Source: Bacillaceae bacterium (GTDB lineage Bacteria; Bacillota; Bacilli; Bacillales; Alkalibacillaceae). From it: a DNA stretch of 64,000 nucleotides. Positions within the stretch are counted from its first letter, which is position 1. Every line of letters begins with the position of its first letter. This document shows positions 10,802 to 23,388 of this stretch, in pieces. The notes below the pieces were generated by a model. It was not told the origin of the DNA and ran no database searches. It worked only from the letters and a program-made list of their open reading frames with translations. The DNA is taken from assembly GCA_017656265.1 (NCBI GenBank), contig JACDOD010000013.1:19650-83649 (forward strand). Reading direction: 5' to 3'. Made by a program: the position numbers and the translations under genes.

Positions 10802-11215
10802 ATGCCTACTATTAACCAGCTTGTACGCAAAGGGCGTAAAAGCAAAACAAGAAAATCTGACTCACCTGCTTTGAACAAAGGATACAACAGCTTCAAAAAA
10901 TCTTTAACGGACAATCCATCACCACAAAAGCGCGGTGTATGTACTCGTGTTGGAACAATGACACCTAAGAAACCAAACTCAGCGCTTCGTAAATATGCTC
11001 GTGTTCGTCTGACAAATGGTATTGAAGTGACTGCCTATATTCCTGGTATTGGTCACAACCTGCAGGAGCACAGCGTAGTTTTAATCCGTGGTGGACGTGT
11101 TAAGGACTTACCGGGTGTACGTTACCACATCGTTCGCGGTGCCCTTGATACTGCAGGAGTTGAAGACCGCAAACAGGGCCGTTCTAAATACGGAACAAAA
11201 AAACCTAAAAATTAA
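10802..11215 (+). CDS. rpsL: 30S ribosomal protein S12
   Basis: S12 (137 aa) lies at the decoding centre and controls accuracy. The [11 protein letters not shown] and [13 protein letters not shown] segments are intact, with lysines at residues 57 and 101. These are equivalent to the classic streptomycin-resistance positions K43 and K88 (K87 without the initiator Met) of E. coli, so this is a wild-type allele. The frame extends upstream to 10760, but AAAGGAGG ends about 9 nt before ATG 10802 and [13 protein letters not shown] is the conserved N-terminus. It is the first gene of the str cluster rpsL-rpsG-fusA-tuf. Confidence 0.98.
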   Translation: MPTINQLVRKGRKSKTRKSDSPALNKGYNSFKKSLTDNPSPQKRGVCTRVGTMTPKKPNSALRKYARVRLTNGIEVTAYIPGIGHNLQEHSVVLIRGGRVKDLPGVRYHIVRGALDTAGVEDRKQGRSKYGTKKPKN

Positions 11216-11267
11216 TAGAAGCTGAAGTTCATGAATGACATCCACGATAATTTTGAAAGGAGGGTGA

Positions 11268-11741
<474 letters not shown>

Positions 11742-11789
11742 TCAGATTCTTACATCTTTTAAACTACATTTCAGGAAGGAGAAAGTTGC

Positions 11790-13868
<2,079 letters not shown>

Positions 13869-13913
13869 TTTGATTTTTACAATCACATCGTTTATAACTC
13901 TTTGTAGTAGACT

Positions 13914-13940
13914 CGGAAGCAATTCATCTGGTTGCTTCCG
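13914..13940 (+). promoter_or_regulatory. Hairpin between fusA and tuf
   Basis: CGGAAGCAA (13914-13922) pairs perfectly with TTGCTTCCG (13932-13940) around a 9-nt loop. No T-run follows, so it is not a standard terminator. It could be a processing or stability element separating fusA and tuf messages. Confidence 0.5.
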
Positions 13941-13999
13941 GTCACAATATAAATTTTAAAATCCATAAGTCATTAATTCTTTAAAAGGAGGAAATATAA

Positions 14000-15190
14000 A
14001 TGTCAAAAGAAAAATTTGATCGTTCCAAACCGCATGTTAACATCGGTACAATTGGACACGTTGACCATGGTAAAACTACTTTAACTGCAGCAATCACTCA
14101 CGTACTTCACAAAAAATCTGGTAAAGGTACTGCGATGGCATACGACCAGATCGACGGTGCTCCAGAAGAGCGTGAGCGCGGTATTACTATCGCAACTGCA
14201 CACGTTGAGTATGAAACTGACAACCGTCACTATGCACACGTTGACTGCCCAGGACACGCTGACTACGTTAAAAACATGATCACTGGTGCAGCTCAAATGG
14301 ACGGTGCAATCCTTGTTGTATCTGCAGCTGATGGCCCAATGCCACAGACTCGCGAACACATTCTTCTTTCTCGTCAGGTAGGTGTACCTGCGATCGTAGT
14401 ATTCTTAAACAAAACGGATATGGTTGATGACGAAGAGCTTCTAGAACTAGTAGAAATGGAAGTTCGTGACCTTCTTTCTGAATATGATTTCCCTGGTGAC
14501 GATGTACCAGTAGTTAAAGGTTCTGCTCTTAAAGCTCTTGAAGGTGACGCAGACTATGAAAATGCTATCCTTGAGCTGATGGAAGCAGTAGACGAGTACA
14601 TCCCAACACCAGACCGTGACACTGACAAGCCATTCATGATGCCAGTTGAGGACGTATTCTCTATCACTGGTCGTGGTACAGTTGCAACTGGTCGTGTTGA
14701 GCGCGGTCAAATCAAAGTTGGTGACGAAGTAGAAATCATCGGTCTTGCTGATGAAGCTCAAAAAACTACTGTTACTGGAGTAGAAATGTTCCGTAAGCTT
14801 CTTGACTATGCAGAAGCTGGAGACAATATCGGTGCGCTGCTTCGCGGTATTTCCCGTGAAGAAGTTAAGCGTGGTCAGGTGCTAGCTGCTCCTGGAACGA
14901 TTACTCCACACACTAAGTTTAAAGCAGAAGTTTACGTTCTGTCTAAAGAAGAAGGTGGACGTCATACTCCATTCTTCTCTAACTACCGTCCACAGTTCTA
15001 CTTCCGTACAACTGACGTAACTGGTGTTATCACTCTTCCTGAAGGTGTAGAAATGGTAATGCCTGGAGACAACGTTGAAATGACAGTAGAACTTATCTCT
15101 CCTATCGCGATTGAGGACGGAACTAAGTTCTCTATTCGTGAAGGTGGACGTACTGTAGGCGCTGGCGTTGTATCTTCTATCATTGAGTAA
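14000..15190 (+). CDS. tuf: Elongation factor Tu
   Basis: EF-Tu (396 aa) delivers aminoacyl-tRNA to the ribosome as a GTP complex. G1 GHVDHGKTT is at residues 19-27; [13 protein letters not shown] and NKTD follow. Domains II and III are complete, ending in the expected [20 protein letters not shown] precedes the ATG. Codon use is strongly biased to a few codons, as expected for one of the most abundant proteins. A strong terminator follows 16 nt after the stop, closing the str operon. Confidence 0.99.
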   Translation: MSKEKFDRSKPHVNIGTIGHVDHGKTTLTAAITHVLHKKSGKGTAMAYDQIDGAPEERERGITIATAHVEYETDNRHYAHVDCPGHADYVKNMITGAAQMDGAILVVSAADGPMPQTREHILLSRQVGVPAIVVFLNKTDMVDDEELLELVEMEVRDLLSEYDFPGDDVPVVKGSALKALEGDADYENAILELMEAVDEYIPTPDRDTDKPFMMPVEDVFSITGRGTVATGRVERGQIKVGDEVEIIGLADEAQKTTVTGVEMFRKLLDYAEAGDNIGALLRGISREEVKRGQVLAAPGTITPHTKFKAEVYVLSKEEGGRHTPFFSNYRPQFYFRTTDVTGVITLPEGVEMVMPGDNVEMTVELISPIAIEDGTKFSIREGGRTVGAGVVSSIIE

Positions 15191-15206
15191 TATAAGATAA
15201 ATTAAA

Positions 15207-15245
15207 AAAGCAGGCAGCTTTTTATAAAGCTGCCTGCTTTTTTTA
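15207..15245 (+). terminator. Strong intrinsic terminator after tuf
   Basis: AAAGCAGGCAGCTTT (15207-15221) pairs with its exact complement (15226-15240) around a 4-nt loop, and the 3' arm runs on into a T-run to 15244. The stem can extend by three A-T pairs. Confidence 0.95.
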
Positions 15246-15287
15246 TCTCTTCATTTAATGAAAATATTAATAAAAAAAGTAAATAAT

Positions 15288-15314
15288 GGGAACGTTTAGC
15301 CCGATATATTCGTA
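15288..15314 (+). promoter_or_regulatory. Candidate ECF-type sigma promoter for the secreted-protein gene
   Basis: GGGAAC followed by GTTT (15288-15297) and CGTA (15311-15314) are 17 bp apart. This resembles the TGAAAC-N16/17-CGTA/C pattern of Bacillus envelope-stress sigma factors (SigW, SigM, SigX). No good sigma-A promoter is visible in the same interval. Confidence 0.45.
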
Positions 15315-15349
15315 TGTAAAAACGACAAAACAGGAGAGGAGAAAATAAT

Positions 15350-17017
15350 ATGAAATACTTTTTGGAAAAATCATTGTATTTATTTTTAGCTGTATTGTTG
15401 TCATTGTCGGGTTTCGTTTCAAACGTATCCGCAGAAGAATCAGCAAAATCTCTTTACTTAAAAGCTGAAGCTAATACACTAGCGGAAATCTGGGATAGAA
15501 TAGAGGCCTACAGTGGAGACAGCATAGAATTGCAGGACCGTTTGCTTCAGGAAGCTTATGAATCTGAATCGACAATAAATGTCAGCTTTGATGTTCAGGG
15601 AAAAATGGTGGAACCGTATCAATTGCAGCTGATGATAGCTAAAAATTTTTTGTCAGATTTAACTTTTAAAATCAGCTCTAAAGTAGATCCGGACACAAAC
15701 AAACTTGCAGGCAACGTAAATCTATATTTAGATGAAACTAATATCGGCAATATAGAATTGTACCAGGACGAAGAAAATATGGCTTTAAAAATACCTGTAC
15801 TATACCCTGATTATTTTCTTGCAGGAAATGAAGACCTTTCAGCATTTTTAAATACAGAAAGTGGTATTGAGCCGATGAGCGATGAAATAACGGGGACTGA
15901 AGACAATTCAGTTAAGACATACAACTCAACTGTTCCTGTTTTTCCGAATATAGTTGAATACAACCAAACAACATGGTCTTATGCACAGCTCAAAGAAATT
16001 GGGCTTGACTATTTGAATTTAATGAAGGAACAATTACGGGAAGATCAATTCAAACTTGACCGGAATGCAAACTTTAATGGAAATAAATATGATAAAGTAT
16101 CCATCCATATAAGCGAAAAAGAAGCGAAACAAATGTTTAAGGTTTTGCTCGAAAAATTAAAAGACGATGAGCGAATCTGGAATGTTTTATATAAGCAGAT
16201 GGAACTGCAAGGTGTAGCTGTTGAACAGGAACAGGCTATGATTGAAAATGGATTGATGGAAGCAATCGTTCAAGTGGAAAATCTGAATATTCCTGAAGGG
16301 ATAATGATTGAAGCTTATATTAAAGATAACATAGTAGTTCATGAGACTATACAAATTGCATTTGCTGATGAGACTGGAGAAAAAATCTATCTAGATCTGA
16401 CCAGTAATTATGAAAAAGAAGATAATAGTCAATACGCTTTAACATCCTCTATTGAAATTCATGATGGTCAGGATAATGGCCGAGTAAGTTTATTATATAA
16501 AGAAAAAGGTTTACCAGAGGGCGATGATATGAGAGTCAATCATTTATATCAAATGATTGTAGATGGAGAAAGTGATGAAGATTCTTTTAATGCTGGTCTA
16601 AATGTTTCCACGCTTTATTCAGATGAATGGTCAAAATCAACATTTGAATTAAATTTAGCAGAAATCCCACAGGAAGCCGACAAGTTACCGGAGATTAAAG
16701 GGTATATCAATAAAAAACTGATGAAATTTTCTCAAAACCAATATCATCAAACTACTGAATTTGGTATTGATGTTTATATGGCTGATAGTGAAGAAATTGA
16801 TTTCGATGGAACTCTGGAATATTCCCTGGACGAAACAATACATTTTACAGATGAACTTCAATTCCCTGACATACAAGATGGGGAAAATGCCGTTAATCCA
16901 TTGACAGCTTCTCCGGAGAAACTCGAGGAAATTGGGCTCGAGATTCAGAAAAACGCCATGAAATACTTTGAAACGTTTATGTATTTATATGGTGAAAAAT
17001 ATTTCTTCTTATATTAA
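15350..17017 (+). CDS. Secreted protein of unknown function
   Basis: The 555-aa product begins with a clear Sec signal peptide: MKYFLEKS, a hydrophobic core at about residues 9-25, then VSA at about residues 26-28 before EES. There is no lipobox cysteine or sortase motif, and no further membrane segment. The mature part is acidic, rich in Glu, Asp, Asn and Ile, and alternates beta-like stretches with short helices; no catalytic motif is recognisable. I do not recognise the family with confidence. GGAGAGGAG precedes the ATG. It stands between tuf and rpsJ, where B. subtilis has ybaC, and is more AT-rich than its neighbours. It has its own possible stress promoter and no operon partner. Confidence 0.75.
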   Translation: MKYFLEKSLYLFLAVLLSLSGFVSNVSAEESAKSLYLKAEANTLAEIWDRIEAYSGDSIELQDRLLQEAYESESTINVSFDVQGKMVEPYQLQLMIAKNFLSDLTFKISSKVDPDTNKLAGNVNLYLDETNIGNIELYQDEENMALKIPVLYPDYFLAGNEDLSAFLNTESGIEPMSDEITGTEDNSVKTYNSTVPVFPNIVEYNQTTWSYAQLKEIGLDYLNLMKEQLREDQFKLDRNANFNGNKYDKVSIHISEKEAKQMFKVLLEKLKDDERIWNVLYKQMELQGVAVEQEQAMIENGLMEAIVQVENLNIPEGIMIEAYIKDNIVVHETIQIAFADETGEKIYLDLTSNYEKEDNSQYALTSSIEIHDGQDNGRVSLLYKEKGLPEGDDMRVNHLYQMIVDGESDEDSFNAGLNVSTLYSDEWSKSTFELNLAEIPQEADKLPEIKGYINKKLMKFSQNQYHQTTEFGIDVYMADSEEIDFDGTLEYSLDETIHFTDELQFPDIQDGENAVNPLTASPEKLEEIGLEIQKNAMKYFETFMYLYGEKYFFLY

Positions 17018-17021
17018 CTAA

Positions 17022-17186
17022 CAAGAGAAGCTCTTGGAAAAATTCCTGAACAGGAAACCATATAAGAAGTCAAGAGATGCCTATTATTTCTGCGCAAAGC
17101 GGTTAAGACAGGAGACTCACAGGACAAATTTTCCTGAAGAGCCTCCGGACACGCTTTGTTAGAGAAGGTATTTCTTGGCTTTTTTT
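17022..17186 (+). ncRNA. Candidate structured small RNA with intrinsic terminator
   Basis: A rod-like fold is readable by eye. P1 pairs 17069-17081 with 17167-17179 (13 bp, three G-U). P2 pairs 17095-17101 with 17152-17158 (7 bp, perfect). P3 pairs 17111-17118 with 17139-17146 (one mismatch). P4 pairs 17120-17124 with 17132-17136. P1 is followed directly by seven T residues (17180-17186). Upstream, CAAGAG/CTCTTG (17022-17036) and TTCCT/AGGAA (17043-17056) form hairpins. CTCTTG at 17031 could also pair with CAAGAG at 17071, competing with P1. It is either a separate RNA or an elaborate 3' end of the preceding gene; no known family is assigned. Confidence 0.55.
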
Positions 17187-17375
17187 ATAATTGCTATTCA
17201 GGGTATCGGGGAGATCTTTTTTTAAAGGTTTAAATCCTTCACTTACTTTCAATAATGTATGAATAAGAATAACTCAAAAAGTGATGATTTTCCCTGATGA
17301 GAGGAGCCCTTGAAATCTATAAAATAAGTATGTATAATACTTTGCGTGCAATTTTTTTATTGAAGTAAATAAAGG

Positions 17376-17404
17376 TTGCATTCAGCATTATTCTTCATTA
17401 TAAT
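17376..17404 (+). promoter_or_regulatory. Sigma-A promoter of the S10 operon
   Basis: TTGCAT at 17376-17381 and TATAAT at 17399-17404 are 17 bp apart, about 135 bp upstream of rpsJ. This is the main promoter of the S10-spc-alpha block. Confidence 0.88.
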
Positions 17405-17410
17405 GAGTAA

Positions 17411-17848
<438 letters not shown>

Positions 17849-17877
17849 TCTTAAATGGAAATTAGGAGGTGTGACGG

Positions 17878-18507
17878 ATGGCGAAAGGAATCTTAGGAAA
17901 AAAAATCGGCATGACTCAGCTCTTCTCTGAAGATGGAGAATTGATTCCGGTCACTGTCGTAGAAGCAGAGCCGAATGTGGTACTGCAAAAGAGAACGTTA
18001 GAAAATGACGGATATGAAGCGATTCAATTAGGTGTTGGTGATAAAAAAGAATCTCGTTCTGTAAAACCGGAACAAGGTCATGCTGAAAAAGCAAATACAA
18101 AGCCTAAGCGCTTCGTTCGCGAAATCCGTAATGCAAATCTTGACGAATATGAAGTGGGTCAAGAGGTTAAGGTAGATATTTTTGAACCAGGTGAAAAGGT
18201 AGACGTTACAGGAACTTCTAAAGGGAAAGGGTTCCAGGGTGCAATCAAGCGCCATAACCAATCTCGCGGACCAATGAGTCACGGTTCCCGCTATCACCGT
18301 CGTCCAGGTTCTATGGGTCCAATTGATCCAATGCACGTGTTAAAAGGTAAAAAGCTTCCTGGACAAATGGGCGGACAGAAAGTGACGATTCAAAACCTTG
18401 AAGTTGTAAAAGTTGATCCTGAACGTAACCTAATCTTGATCAAAGGGAATATCCCTGGTCCAAAAAAATCTTACGTAAAAATCACAAGTGCGGTAAAGGC
18501 GAACTAA
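17878..18507 (+). CDS. rplC: 50S ribosomal protein L3
   Basis: L3 (209 aa) is an early assembly protein whose long loop approaches the peptidyl transferase centre. The signature [20 protein letters not shown] and the GSMG...PGQMGG loop, where pleuromutilin or linezolid resistance can arise in other species, read as wild type. TTAGGAGGTG precedes the ATG. It lies between rpsJ and rplD in the standard order. Confidence 0.98.
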   Translation: MAKGILGKKIGMTQLFSEDGELIPVTVVEAEPNVVLQKRTLENDGYEAIQLGVGDKKESRSVKPEQGHAEKANTKPKRFVREIRNANLDEYEVGQEVKVDIFEPGEKVDVTGTSKGKGFQGAIKRHNQSRGPMSHGSRYHRRPGSMGPIDPMHVLKGKKLPGQMGGQKVTIQNLEVVKVDPERNLILIKGNIPGPKKSYVKITSAVKAN

Positions 18508-18536
18508 TAAGGACGTAAACGAAGGGAGGATATGTC

Positions 18537-19160
18537 ATGCCTAAAGTAGCACTATTTAATCAAAGTGGCTCCCAGGTAGGAGATATTGAATTGAATGATG
18601 CCGTTTTCGGTATTGAGCCAAATACTCATGTATTGCATGAAGCTGTGGTTATGCAGCGTGCATCACAGCGTCAGGGTACACACAAAGTAAAGAACCGTTC
18701 AGAAGTTAGCGGTGGTGGACGCAAACCATGGCGTCAAAAAGGTACAGGACGTGCGCGTCATGGATCTATTCGTTCTCCTCAATGGGTAGGAGGAGGAACA
18801 GTGTTCGGTCCAACTCCACGCAGCTATAGCTTTAAGCTTCCAAAGAAAGTGCGTCGTTTAGCGCTAAAGTCTGCTTTGTCTACTAAGGTAATTGATGAAA
18901 ACATCATTGTGCTGGAAGACATTAAAATTGAAGCGCCAAAAACAAAAGAAGTTGTAAAAATGCTTCAAAACCTGAACGTTAGCGAAAAAGCGCTAATTGT
19001 TACGGCTGGTGAGGATCAGAATGTTGCGCTTTCTGCCAATAACATTCCTGGAGTAGATGTGTTAACTGTTGAACAGGTTAATGTATTGGATTTACTTGCG
19101 CATGACAAGCTGATCATTACGAAAGAAGCAGCTGAAAAAGCAGGGGAGGTGCTTGCATAA
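18537..19160 (+). CDS. rplD: 50S ribosomal protein L4
   Basis: L4 (207 aa) reaches into the nascent peptide exit tunnel and is an early assembly protein. The tunnel loop [20 protein letters not shown] shows no insertion or deletion of the kind linked to macrolide resistance. The stop codon shares one base with the rplW start (TAATG), so the two are translationally coupled. AGGGAGGA precedes the ATG. Confidence 0.98.
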   Translation: MPKVALFNQSGSQVGDIELNDAVFGIEPNTHVLHEAVVMQRASQRQGTHKVKNRSEVSGGGRKPWRQKGTGRARHGSIRSPQWVGGGTVFGPTPRSYSFKLPKKVRRLALKSALSTKVIDENIIVLEDIKIEAPKTKEVVKMLQNLNVSEKALIVTAGEDQNVALSANNIPGVDVLTVEQVNVLDLLAHDKLIITKEAAEKAGEVLA

Positions 19161-19450
19161 TGAAAGATCCACGTGATATTATTAAGCGCCCCGTGATTAC
19201 TGAACAGTCAGCTGAACTAATGGCTGATAAAAAATATACGTTCGAAGTAGATCCGAAAGCAAATAAGACTGAAATTAAACAGGCAGTTGAAATCATTTTC
19301 GGAGTTAAGGTGGAAAAGGTTAACACCATGAACAAAAAAGGTAAGTTCAGAAGAATGGGCCGTTACGGAGGCTATCGTCCAAACCGTAAGAAGGCTATTG
19401 TAACCTTGACACCAGACAGTAAAGAACTGGACTTCTTTGAAGGTGTATAA
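19160..19450 (+). CDS. rplW: 50S ribosomal protein L23
   Basis: L23 (96 aa) sits at the tunnel exit and is the docking point for trigger factor and [19 protein letters not shown] is the conserved N-terminus, and the basic loop [19 protein letters not shown] is complete. Its ATG overlaps the rplD stop codon. The ribosome-binding site GGGGAGGTG lies inside the end of rplD. Confidence 0.97.
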   Translation: MKDPRDIIKRPVITEQSAELMADKKYTFEVDPKANKTEIKQAVEIIFGVKVEKVNTMNKKGKFRRMGRYGGYRPNRKKAIVTLTPDSKELDFFEGV

Positions 19451-19489
19451 TGACAGACTTATTACTTTTTCTTGAAGGAGGGAAATGAG

Positions 19490-20323
19490 ATGGCGATCAA
19501 AAAATATAAGCCAACCTCAAACGGTCGTCGTGGAATGTCAGTATCCGATTTTGCTGAAATCACGACTGATAAACCGGAAAAATCGCTACTAGCGCCATTA
19601 AACAAACGTGCTGGCCGCAATAATCAGGGTAAATTAACCGTTCGTCATCAAGGTGGCGGTCATAAGCGTAAATATCGCATTATCGACTTTAAGCGTGATA
19701 AAGATGGAATACCAGGACGCGTTGCTACGATCGAATATGATCCAAACCGTACTGCAAACATTGCATTAATTCACTATAACGATGGAGAGAAGCGTTATAT
19801 CCTTGCTCCTAAAGGCCTTAAAGTAGGCATGGAGATTATGTCTGGTGAAAATGCAGACATTAAAGTAGGTAACGCTCTTCCGCTGAAAAACATCCCGGTG
19901 GGTACAATCATTCACAACATCGAATTGAAACCTGGCCGCGGAGGACAGCTGGTTCGTTCTGCGGGTGCACAGGCTCAAATCCTTGGTAAAGAAGGTAAAT
20001 ATGTGCTTGTTCGCCTGACTTCTGGTGAAGTACGTATGATTCTTGGCACATGCCGTGCAACTGTTGGTCAGGTAGGTAACTTAGATCATGAATTGATCAA
20101 CATTGGTAAAGCAGGACGTAATCGCTGGAAAGGTAAGCGTCCTACAGTTCGCGGTTCCGTAATGAACCCTGCTGATCACCCACACGGTGGTGGTGAAGGT
20201 AAAGCGCCAATCGGTCGACCGTCACCTGTTACACCATGGGGTAAACCGACAATCGGTCTTAAAACACGCAAGAAAAACAAACAGTCAGATAAATTTATTG
20301 TTCGTCGCCGTAAGAAGAAATAG
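19490..20323 (+). CDS. rplB: 50S ribosomal protein L2
   Basis: L2 (277 aa) is a primary 23S rRNA binder needed for subunit association and peptidyl transferase assembly. The C-terminal signature [20 protein letters not shown], with the conserved histidine, is intact. The frame opens at 19472, but GGAGGG ends 8 nt before ATG 19490, and [16 protein letters not shown] is the conserved start. It lies between rplW and rpsS. Confidence 0.98.
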   Translation: MAIKKYKPTSNGRRGMSVSDFAEITTDKPEKSLLAPLNKRAGRNNQGKLTVRHQGGGHKRKYRIIDFKRDKDGIPGRVATIEYDPNRTANIALIHYNDGEKRYILAPKGLKVGMEIMSGENADIKVGNALPLKNIPVGTIIHNIELKPGRGGQLVRSAGAQAQILGKEGKYVLVRLTSGEVRMILGTCRATVGQVGNLDHELINIGKAGRNRWKGKRPTVRGSVMNPADHPHGGGEGKAPIGRPSPVTPWGKPTIGLKTRKKNKQSDKFIVRRRKKK

Positions 20324-20380
20324 AGGATTGAAAGACACAGCATAAAAATTCGTCTGTCAATCTCGAAGGGAGGTTTATTC

Positions 20381-20659
20381 ATGGGTCGTAGCTTGAAAAA
20401 AGGACCTTTTGTAGACGATCATTTGATGAAAAAGGTTGAAAAACTAAACGAAGAAGACAAAAAGCAAGTGATTAAAACCTGGTCTCGCCGTTCAACTATT
20501 TTCCCTGAATTTGTCGGACATACAATTGCCGTATACGACGGACGCAAGCATGTACCGGTTTATATTACGGAAGATATGGTCGGACATAAACTGGGTGAAT
20601 TTGCACCAACTCGTACGTTCAAAGGTCATGCTGGCGATGATAAGAAAACAAAACGCTAA
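20381..20659 (+). CDS. rpsS: 30S ribosomal protein S19
   Basis: S19 (92 aa) binds the 16S rRNA head with S13 and contacts A-site t[22 protein letters not shown] and [16 protein letters not shown] are the conserved blocks. GAAGGGAGG precedes the ATG. Length is the family norm; rplV follows after 21 nt. Confidence 0.98.
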   Translation: MGRSLKKGPFVDDHLMKKVEKLNEEDKKQVIKTWSRRSTIFPEFVGHTIAVYDGRKHVPVYITEDMVGHKLGEFAPTRTFKGHAGDDKKTKR

Positions 20660-20680
20660 TGATGAGAGGAGGCACTCAAG

Positions 20681-21022
20681 ATGCAAGCTAAAGCCGTTGC
20701 GAAAACCGTTCGTATTGCTCCTCGTAAAGCTCGCTTAGTGGTAGATCTGATTCGAGGAAAGGAAGTAGGAGAAGCTCTAGCAATTTTGAATCATACACAT
20801 CGTGCAGCTTCCCCTATTGTAGAAAAGGTTTTAAAATCTGCTGTTGCTAACGCAGAGCATAACTATGAAATGGATGCCGACAACTTAGTGGTTTCTGAAG
20901 CGTATGTAAATGAAGGTCCAACGTTAAAACGTTATCGTCCTCGTGCAATGGGTCGCGCTTCTCAAATCAACAAGCGCACAAGTCATATTACTGTAGTTGT
21001 ATCAGAAAAGAAGGAGGGATAA
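20681..21022 (+). CDS. rplV: 50S ribosomal protein L22
   Basis: L22 (113 aa) spans the 50S core, and its beta-hairpin lines the exit tunnel. The hairpin tip region ([16 protein letters not shown]) has no duplication or deletion, so it looks macrolide sensitive at this locus. AGAGGAGG precedes the ATG. rpsC begins three bases after the stop codon, which suggests coupling. Confidence 0.98.
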   Translation: MQAKAVAKTVRIAPRKARLVVDLIRGKEVGEALAILNHTHRAASPIVEKVLKSAVANAEHNYEMDADNLVVSEAYVNEGPTLKRYRPRAMGRASQINKRTSHITVVVSEKKEG

Positions 21023-21025
21023 TCT

Positions 21026-21667
21026 GTGGGTCAAAAAGTAAACCCGGTAGGTCTTCGAATCGGCATCATCCGTGACTGGGAATCTAAATGGTATGCCGAA
21101 AAAGAATATGCAGACTTACTTCATGAAGATATTAAAGTTCGTGAATTTATTGAAAACCGACTTAAGGACGCTGCAGTTTCATCTATCGAAGTTGAACGTG
21201 CAGCTAATCGTGTGAATATTACTATTCATACTGCAAAGCCTGGAATGGTAATCGGTAAAGGTGGATCTGAGGTAGAAGCACTTCGGAAATCCCTGAACCA
21301 GCTGACAGGCAAACGTGTACACATCAATATCGTTGAAGTGAAAAAACCTGAGCTTGATGCCAAGCTTGTAGCAGAAAATATTGCACGCCAGCTTGAAAAC
21401 CGCGTATCTTTCCGTCGTGTTCAAAAACAAGCTATTCAACGTGCCATGCGCGCTGGAGCTCAAGGTATCAAAACTCAAGTATCTGGACGACTCGGAGGAG
21501 CAGATATTGCTCGTGCGGAACACTATAGTGAAGGAACTGTACCACTCCACACACTTCGCGCTGACATTGACTACGGAACTGCCGAAGCAGACACCACATA
21601 CGGTAAACTTGGTGTAAAAGTGTGGATTTATCGTGGAGAAGTCCTTCCATCAAAAAAGAAAGACTAA
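21026..21667 (+). CDS. rpsC: 30S ribosomal protein S3
   Basis: S3 (213 aa) forms part of the mRNA entry channel and its helicase activity. The type II KH motif [15 protein letters not shown] is present in the N-terminal half, and the C-terminal domain with [12 protein letters not shown] is complete. The start is GTG ([13 protein letters not shown]), with AAGGAGGG upstream inside the end of rplV. It is a few residues shorter than the B. subtilis protein at the C-terminus. Confidence 0.98.
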   Translation: MGQKVNPVGLRIGIIRDWESKWYAEKEYADLLHEDIKVREFIENRLKDAAVSSIEVERAANRVNITIHTAKPGMVIGKGGSEVEALRKSLNQLTGKRVHINIVEVKKPELDAKLVAENIARQLENRVSFRRVQKQAIQRAMRAGAQGIKTQVSGRLGGADIARAEHYSEGTVPLHTLRADIDYGTAEADTTYGKLGVKVWIYRGEVLPSKKKD

Positions 21668-21685
21668 GGAAGGGGGAAAAGCAAT

Positions 21686-22120
21686 ATGTTAATGCCTAAA
21701 CGTGTAAAATATCGCAGACAGCATCGCAGTAGTCTGAAAGGCCGTGCAAAAGGCGGCACGAAAGTGACATTTGGTGAATATGGATTACAAGCTCTTGAAG
21801 GTGCATGGATTACCAGCCGTCAAATTGAGGCTGCTCGTATTGCAATGACTCGTTACATGAAACGTGGCGGTAAAGTTTGGATTAAAATCTTCCCTGATAA
21901 ACCAAAAACAGCCAAGCCACTAGAAGTTCGGATGGGTTCCGGTAAAGGTGCTCCTGAAGGATGGGTTGCAGTCGTTAAGGAAGGCAAAGTTATGTTTGAA
22001 ATTGCTGGCGTATCTGAAGAGGTGGCCCGCGAAGCATTGCGGCTAGCTTCTCACAAACTGCCGATCAAAACGAAATTTGTAAAACGTGAAGAAATTGGTG
22101 GTGAGAATAATGAAGGCTAA
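21686..22120 (+). CDS. rplP: 50S ribosomal protein L16
   Basis: L16 (144 aa) binds near the A site of 23S rRNA and 5S rRNA and is a late assembly protein. [29 protein letters not shown] and the [15 protein letters not shown] motif are conserved. The ATG at 21686 is preferred over 21692 because the family begins M-L-(M/L)-P-K. The 3' end overlaps rpmC by 11 nt. Confidence 0.98.
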   Translation: MLMPKRVKYRRQHRSSLKGRAKGGTKVTFGEYGLQALEGAWITSRQIEAARIAMTRYMKRGGKVWIKIFPDKPKTAKPLEVRMGSGKGAPEGWVAVVKEGKVMFEIAGVSEEVAREALRLASHKLPIKTKFVKREEIGGENNEG

Positions 22121-22313
22121 TGAAATCAGAGAATTAACCACTGCCGAAATTGAACAGAAAGTAAAATCATTAAAAGAAGAACTTTTCAACCTGCGCTTTC
22201 AGCTTGCAACTGGCCAGCTAGAAAACACAGCCCGTCTTCGTCAGGTGCGTAAAGATATTGCACGTATGAAAACCATTATTCGTGAAAGAGAGCTTGAAGT
22301 TAACAATCGATAA
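22110..22313 (+). CDS. rpmC: 50S ribosomal protein L29
   Basis: L29 (67 aa) is a two-helix protein at the tunnel exit next to L23. The conserved [32 protein letters not shown] helix pair is complete. The frame extends to 22086, but ATG 22110, preceded by GGTGGTGAG, gives the canonical [10 protein letters not shown]. Translation is probably coupled to rplP through the overlap. Confidence 0.96.
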   Translation: MKANEIRELTTAEIEQKVKSLKEELFNLRFQLATGQLENTARLRQVRKDIARMKTIIRERELEVNNR

Positions 22314-22334
22314 TAGAGAGGAGGTCTGCCTCAG

Positions 22335-22598
22335 ATGAGTGAACGTAACAATCGTAAAGTATATACTGGTCGTGTAGTTTCTGACAAAATGGATAAAACG
22401 ATTACGGTTCTCGTTGAGACTTATAAATTCCACCCGCTTTACAAAAAGCGTGTAAAATACTCTAAAAAATTCAAAGCTCATGATGAAAACAACCAGGCAA
22501 AAGTAGGCGATATCGTTCGTATTATGGAAACTCGCCCGCTTTCAGCCACTAAACGTTTCCGATTAGTAGAAATCGTAGAAGAAGCGGTTATTATCTAA
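22335..22598 (+). CDS. rpsQ: 30S ribosomal protein S17
   Basis: S17 (87 aa) is an OB-fold primary binder of the 16S rRNA 5' domain. [22 protein letters not shown] and the [23 protein letters not shown] block are typical. AGAGGAGGT precedes the ATG. It lies between rpmC and rplN in the standard spc order. Confidence 0.97.
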   Translation: MSERNNRKVYTGRVVSDKMDKTITVLVETYKFHPLYKKRVKYSKKFKAHDENNQAKVGDIVRIMETRPLSATKRFRLVEIVEEAVII

Positions 22599-22642
22599 TA
22601 AAAGTTCGCTCGGAATGGATTCCGAAGGGAGGTAACTAGGCT

Positions 22643-23011
22643 ATGATTCAACAAGAAACTCGTTTAAAAGTTGCTGATAACTCAGGTGCTCGCGAAGTTT
22701 TAACCATTAAAGTTTTAGGTGGATCTGGCCGTAAAACGGCTAATATTGGCGATATCATCGTATGCTCCGTAAAACAAGCAACACCAGGAGGCGTTGTCAA
22801 AAAAGGTGACGTCGTTAAAGCGGTTGTTGTGCGCTCTAAGAGCGGCGTTCGACGCAAAGACGGATCCTACATCCGCTTTGATGAGAATGCAGCGGTTATT
22901 ATTCGGGATGATAAGAGCCCACGTGGTACTCGTATCTTTGGTCCGGTAGCTCGCGAACTTCGTGACAAAAAGTTTATGAAAATTGTATCACTGGCTCCGG
23001 AAGTTCTATAA
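22643..23011 (+). CDS. rplN: 50S ribosomal protein L14
   Basis: L14 (122 aa) forms an inter-subunit bridge and is the binding site of the RsfS silencing factor. [19 protein letters not shown] and the C-terminal [28 protein letters not shown] are almost invariant in bacteria. GGGAGGTAA precedes the ATG. It is the first gene of the classical spc group. Confidence 0.98.
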   Translation: MIQQETRLKVADNSGAREVLTIKVLGGSGRKTANIGDIIVCSVKQATPGGVVKKGDVVKAVVVRSKSGVRRKDGSYIRFDENAAVIIRDDKSPRGTRIFGPVARELRDKKFMKIVSLAPEVL

Positions 23012-23050
23012 CGGTCAAATAATGACAGCCTTGCAAGGAGGTGCGCGAAC

Positions 23051-23362
23051 ATGCATGTAAAAAAAGGCGATAAAGTAAAAGTCATCTCAGGAAAAGACAA
23101 AGGAAAAACAGGAACTATTCTTGAAGCTTACCCTAAGAAAGAACGTGTTCTGGTAGAAGGCATTAACATGGTGAAAAAACATGCGAAGCCTTCTCAGGAA
23201 AACCCTCAGGGCGGCATTATTACAATGGAAGCACCAATTCATGTTTCCAATGTAATGCCGATTGATCCGAAAACGGGAGAACCGACTCGTGTAGGTTATG
23301 AAATTCGCGATGGCAAAAAAGTACGTATTGCCAAAAAATCCGGTGAACCATTAGATAAATAG
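23051..23362 (+). CDS. rplX: 50S ribosomal protein L24
   Basis: L24 (103 aa) initiates 50S assembly and lies at the tunnel exit. The KOW motif [21 protein letters not shown] is at the N-terminus. CAAGGAGGTG precedes the ATG. Length matches other bacilli, and rplE follows after 26 nt. Confidence 0.97.
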   Translation: MHVKKGDKVKVISGKDKGKTGTILEAYPKKERVLVEGINMVKKHAKPSQENPQGGIITMEAPIHVSNVMPIDPKTGEPTRVGYEIRDGKKVRIAKKSGEPLDK

Positions 23363-23388
23363 TTTAGCGGCGAAAGGAGGTCTACAAG

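Noticed and set aside
13876..13898. TTTACA/TATAAC as a tuf promoter
   Set aside because: The spacer is only 11 bp.
17067..17186. Identity of the rod-shaped RNA as SRP RNA, 6S RNA, T-box or a known riboswitch
   Set aside because: It lacks the GGAAGC/AGCAGCC-type SRP core and the T-box AGGGTGG motif, has no downstream gene to control, and is shorter than 6S RNA with no large central bubble.
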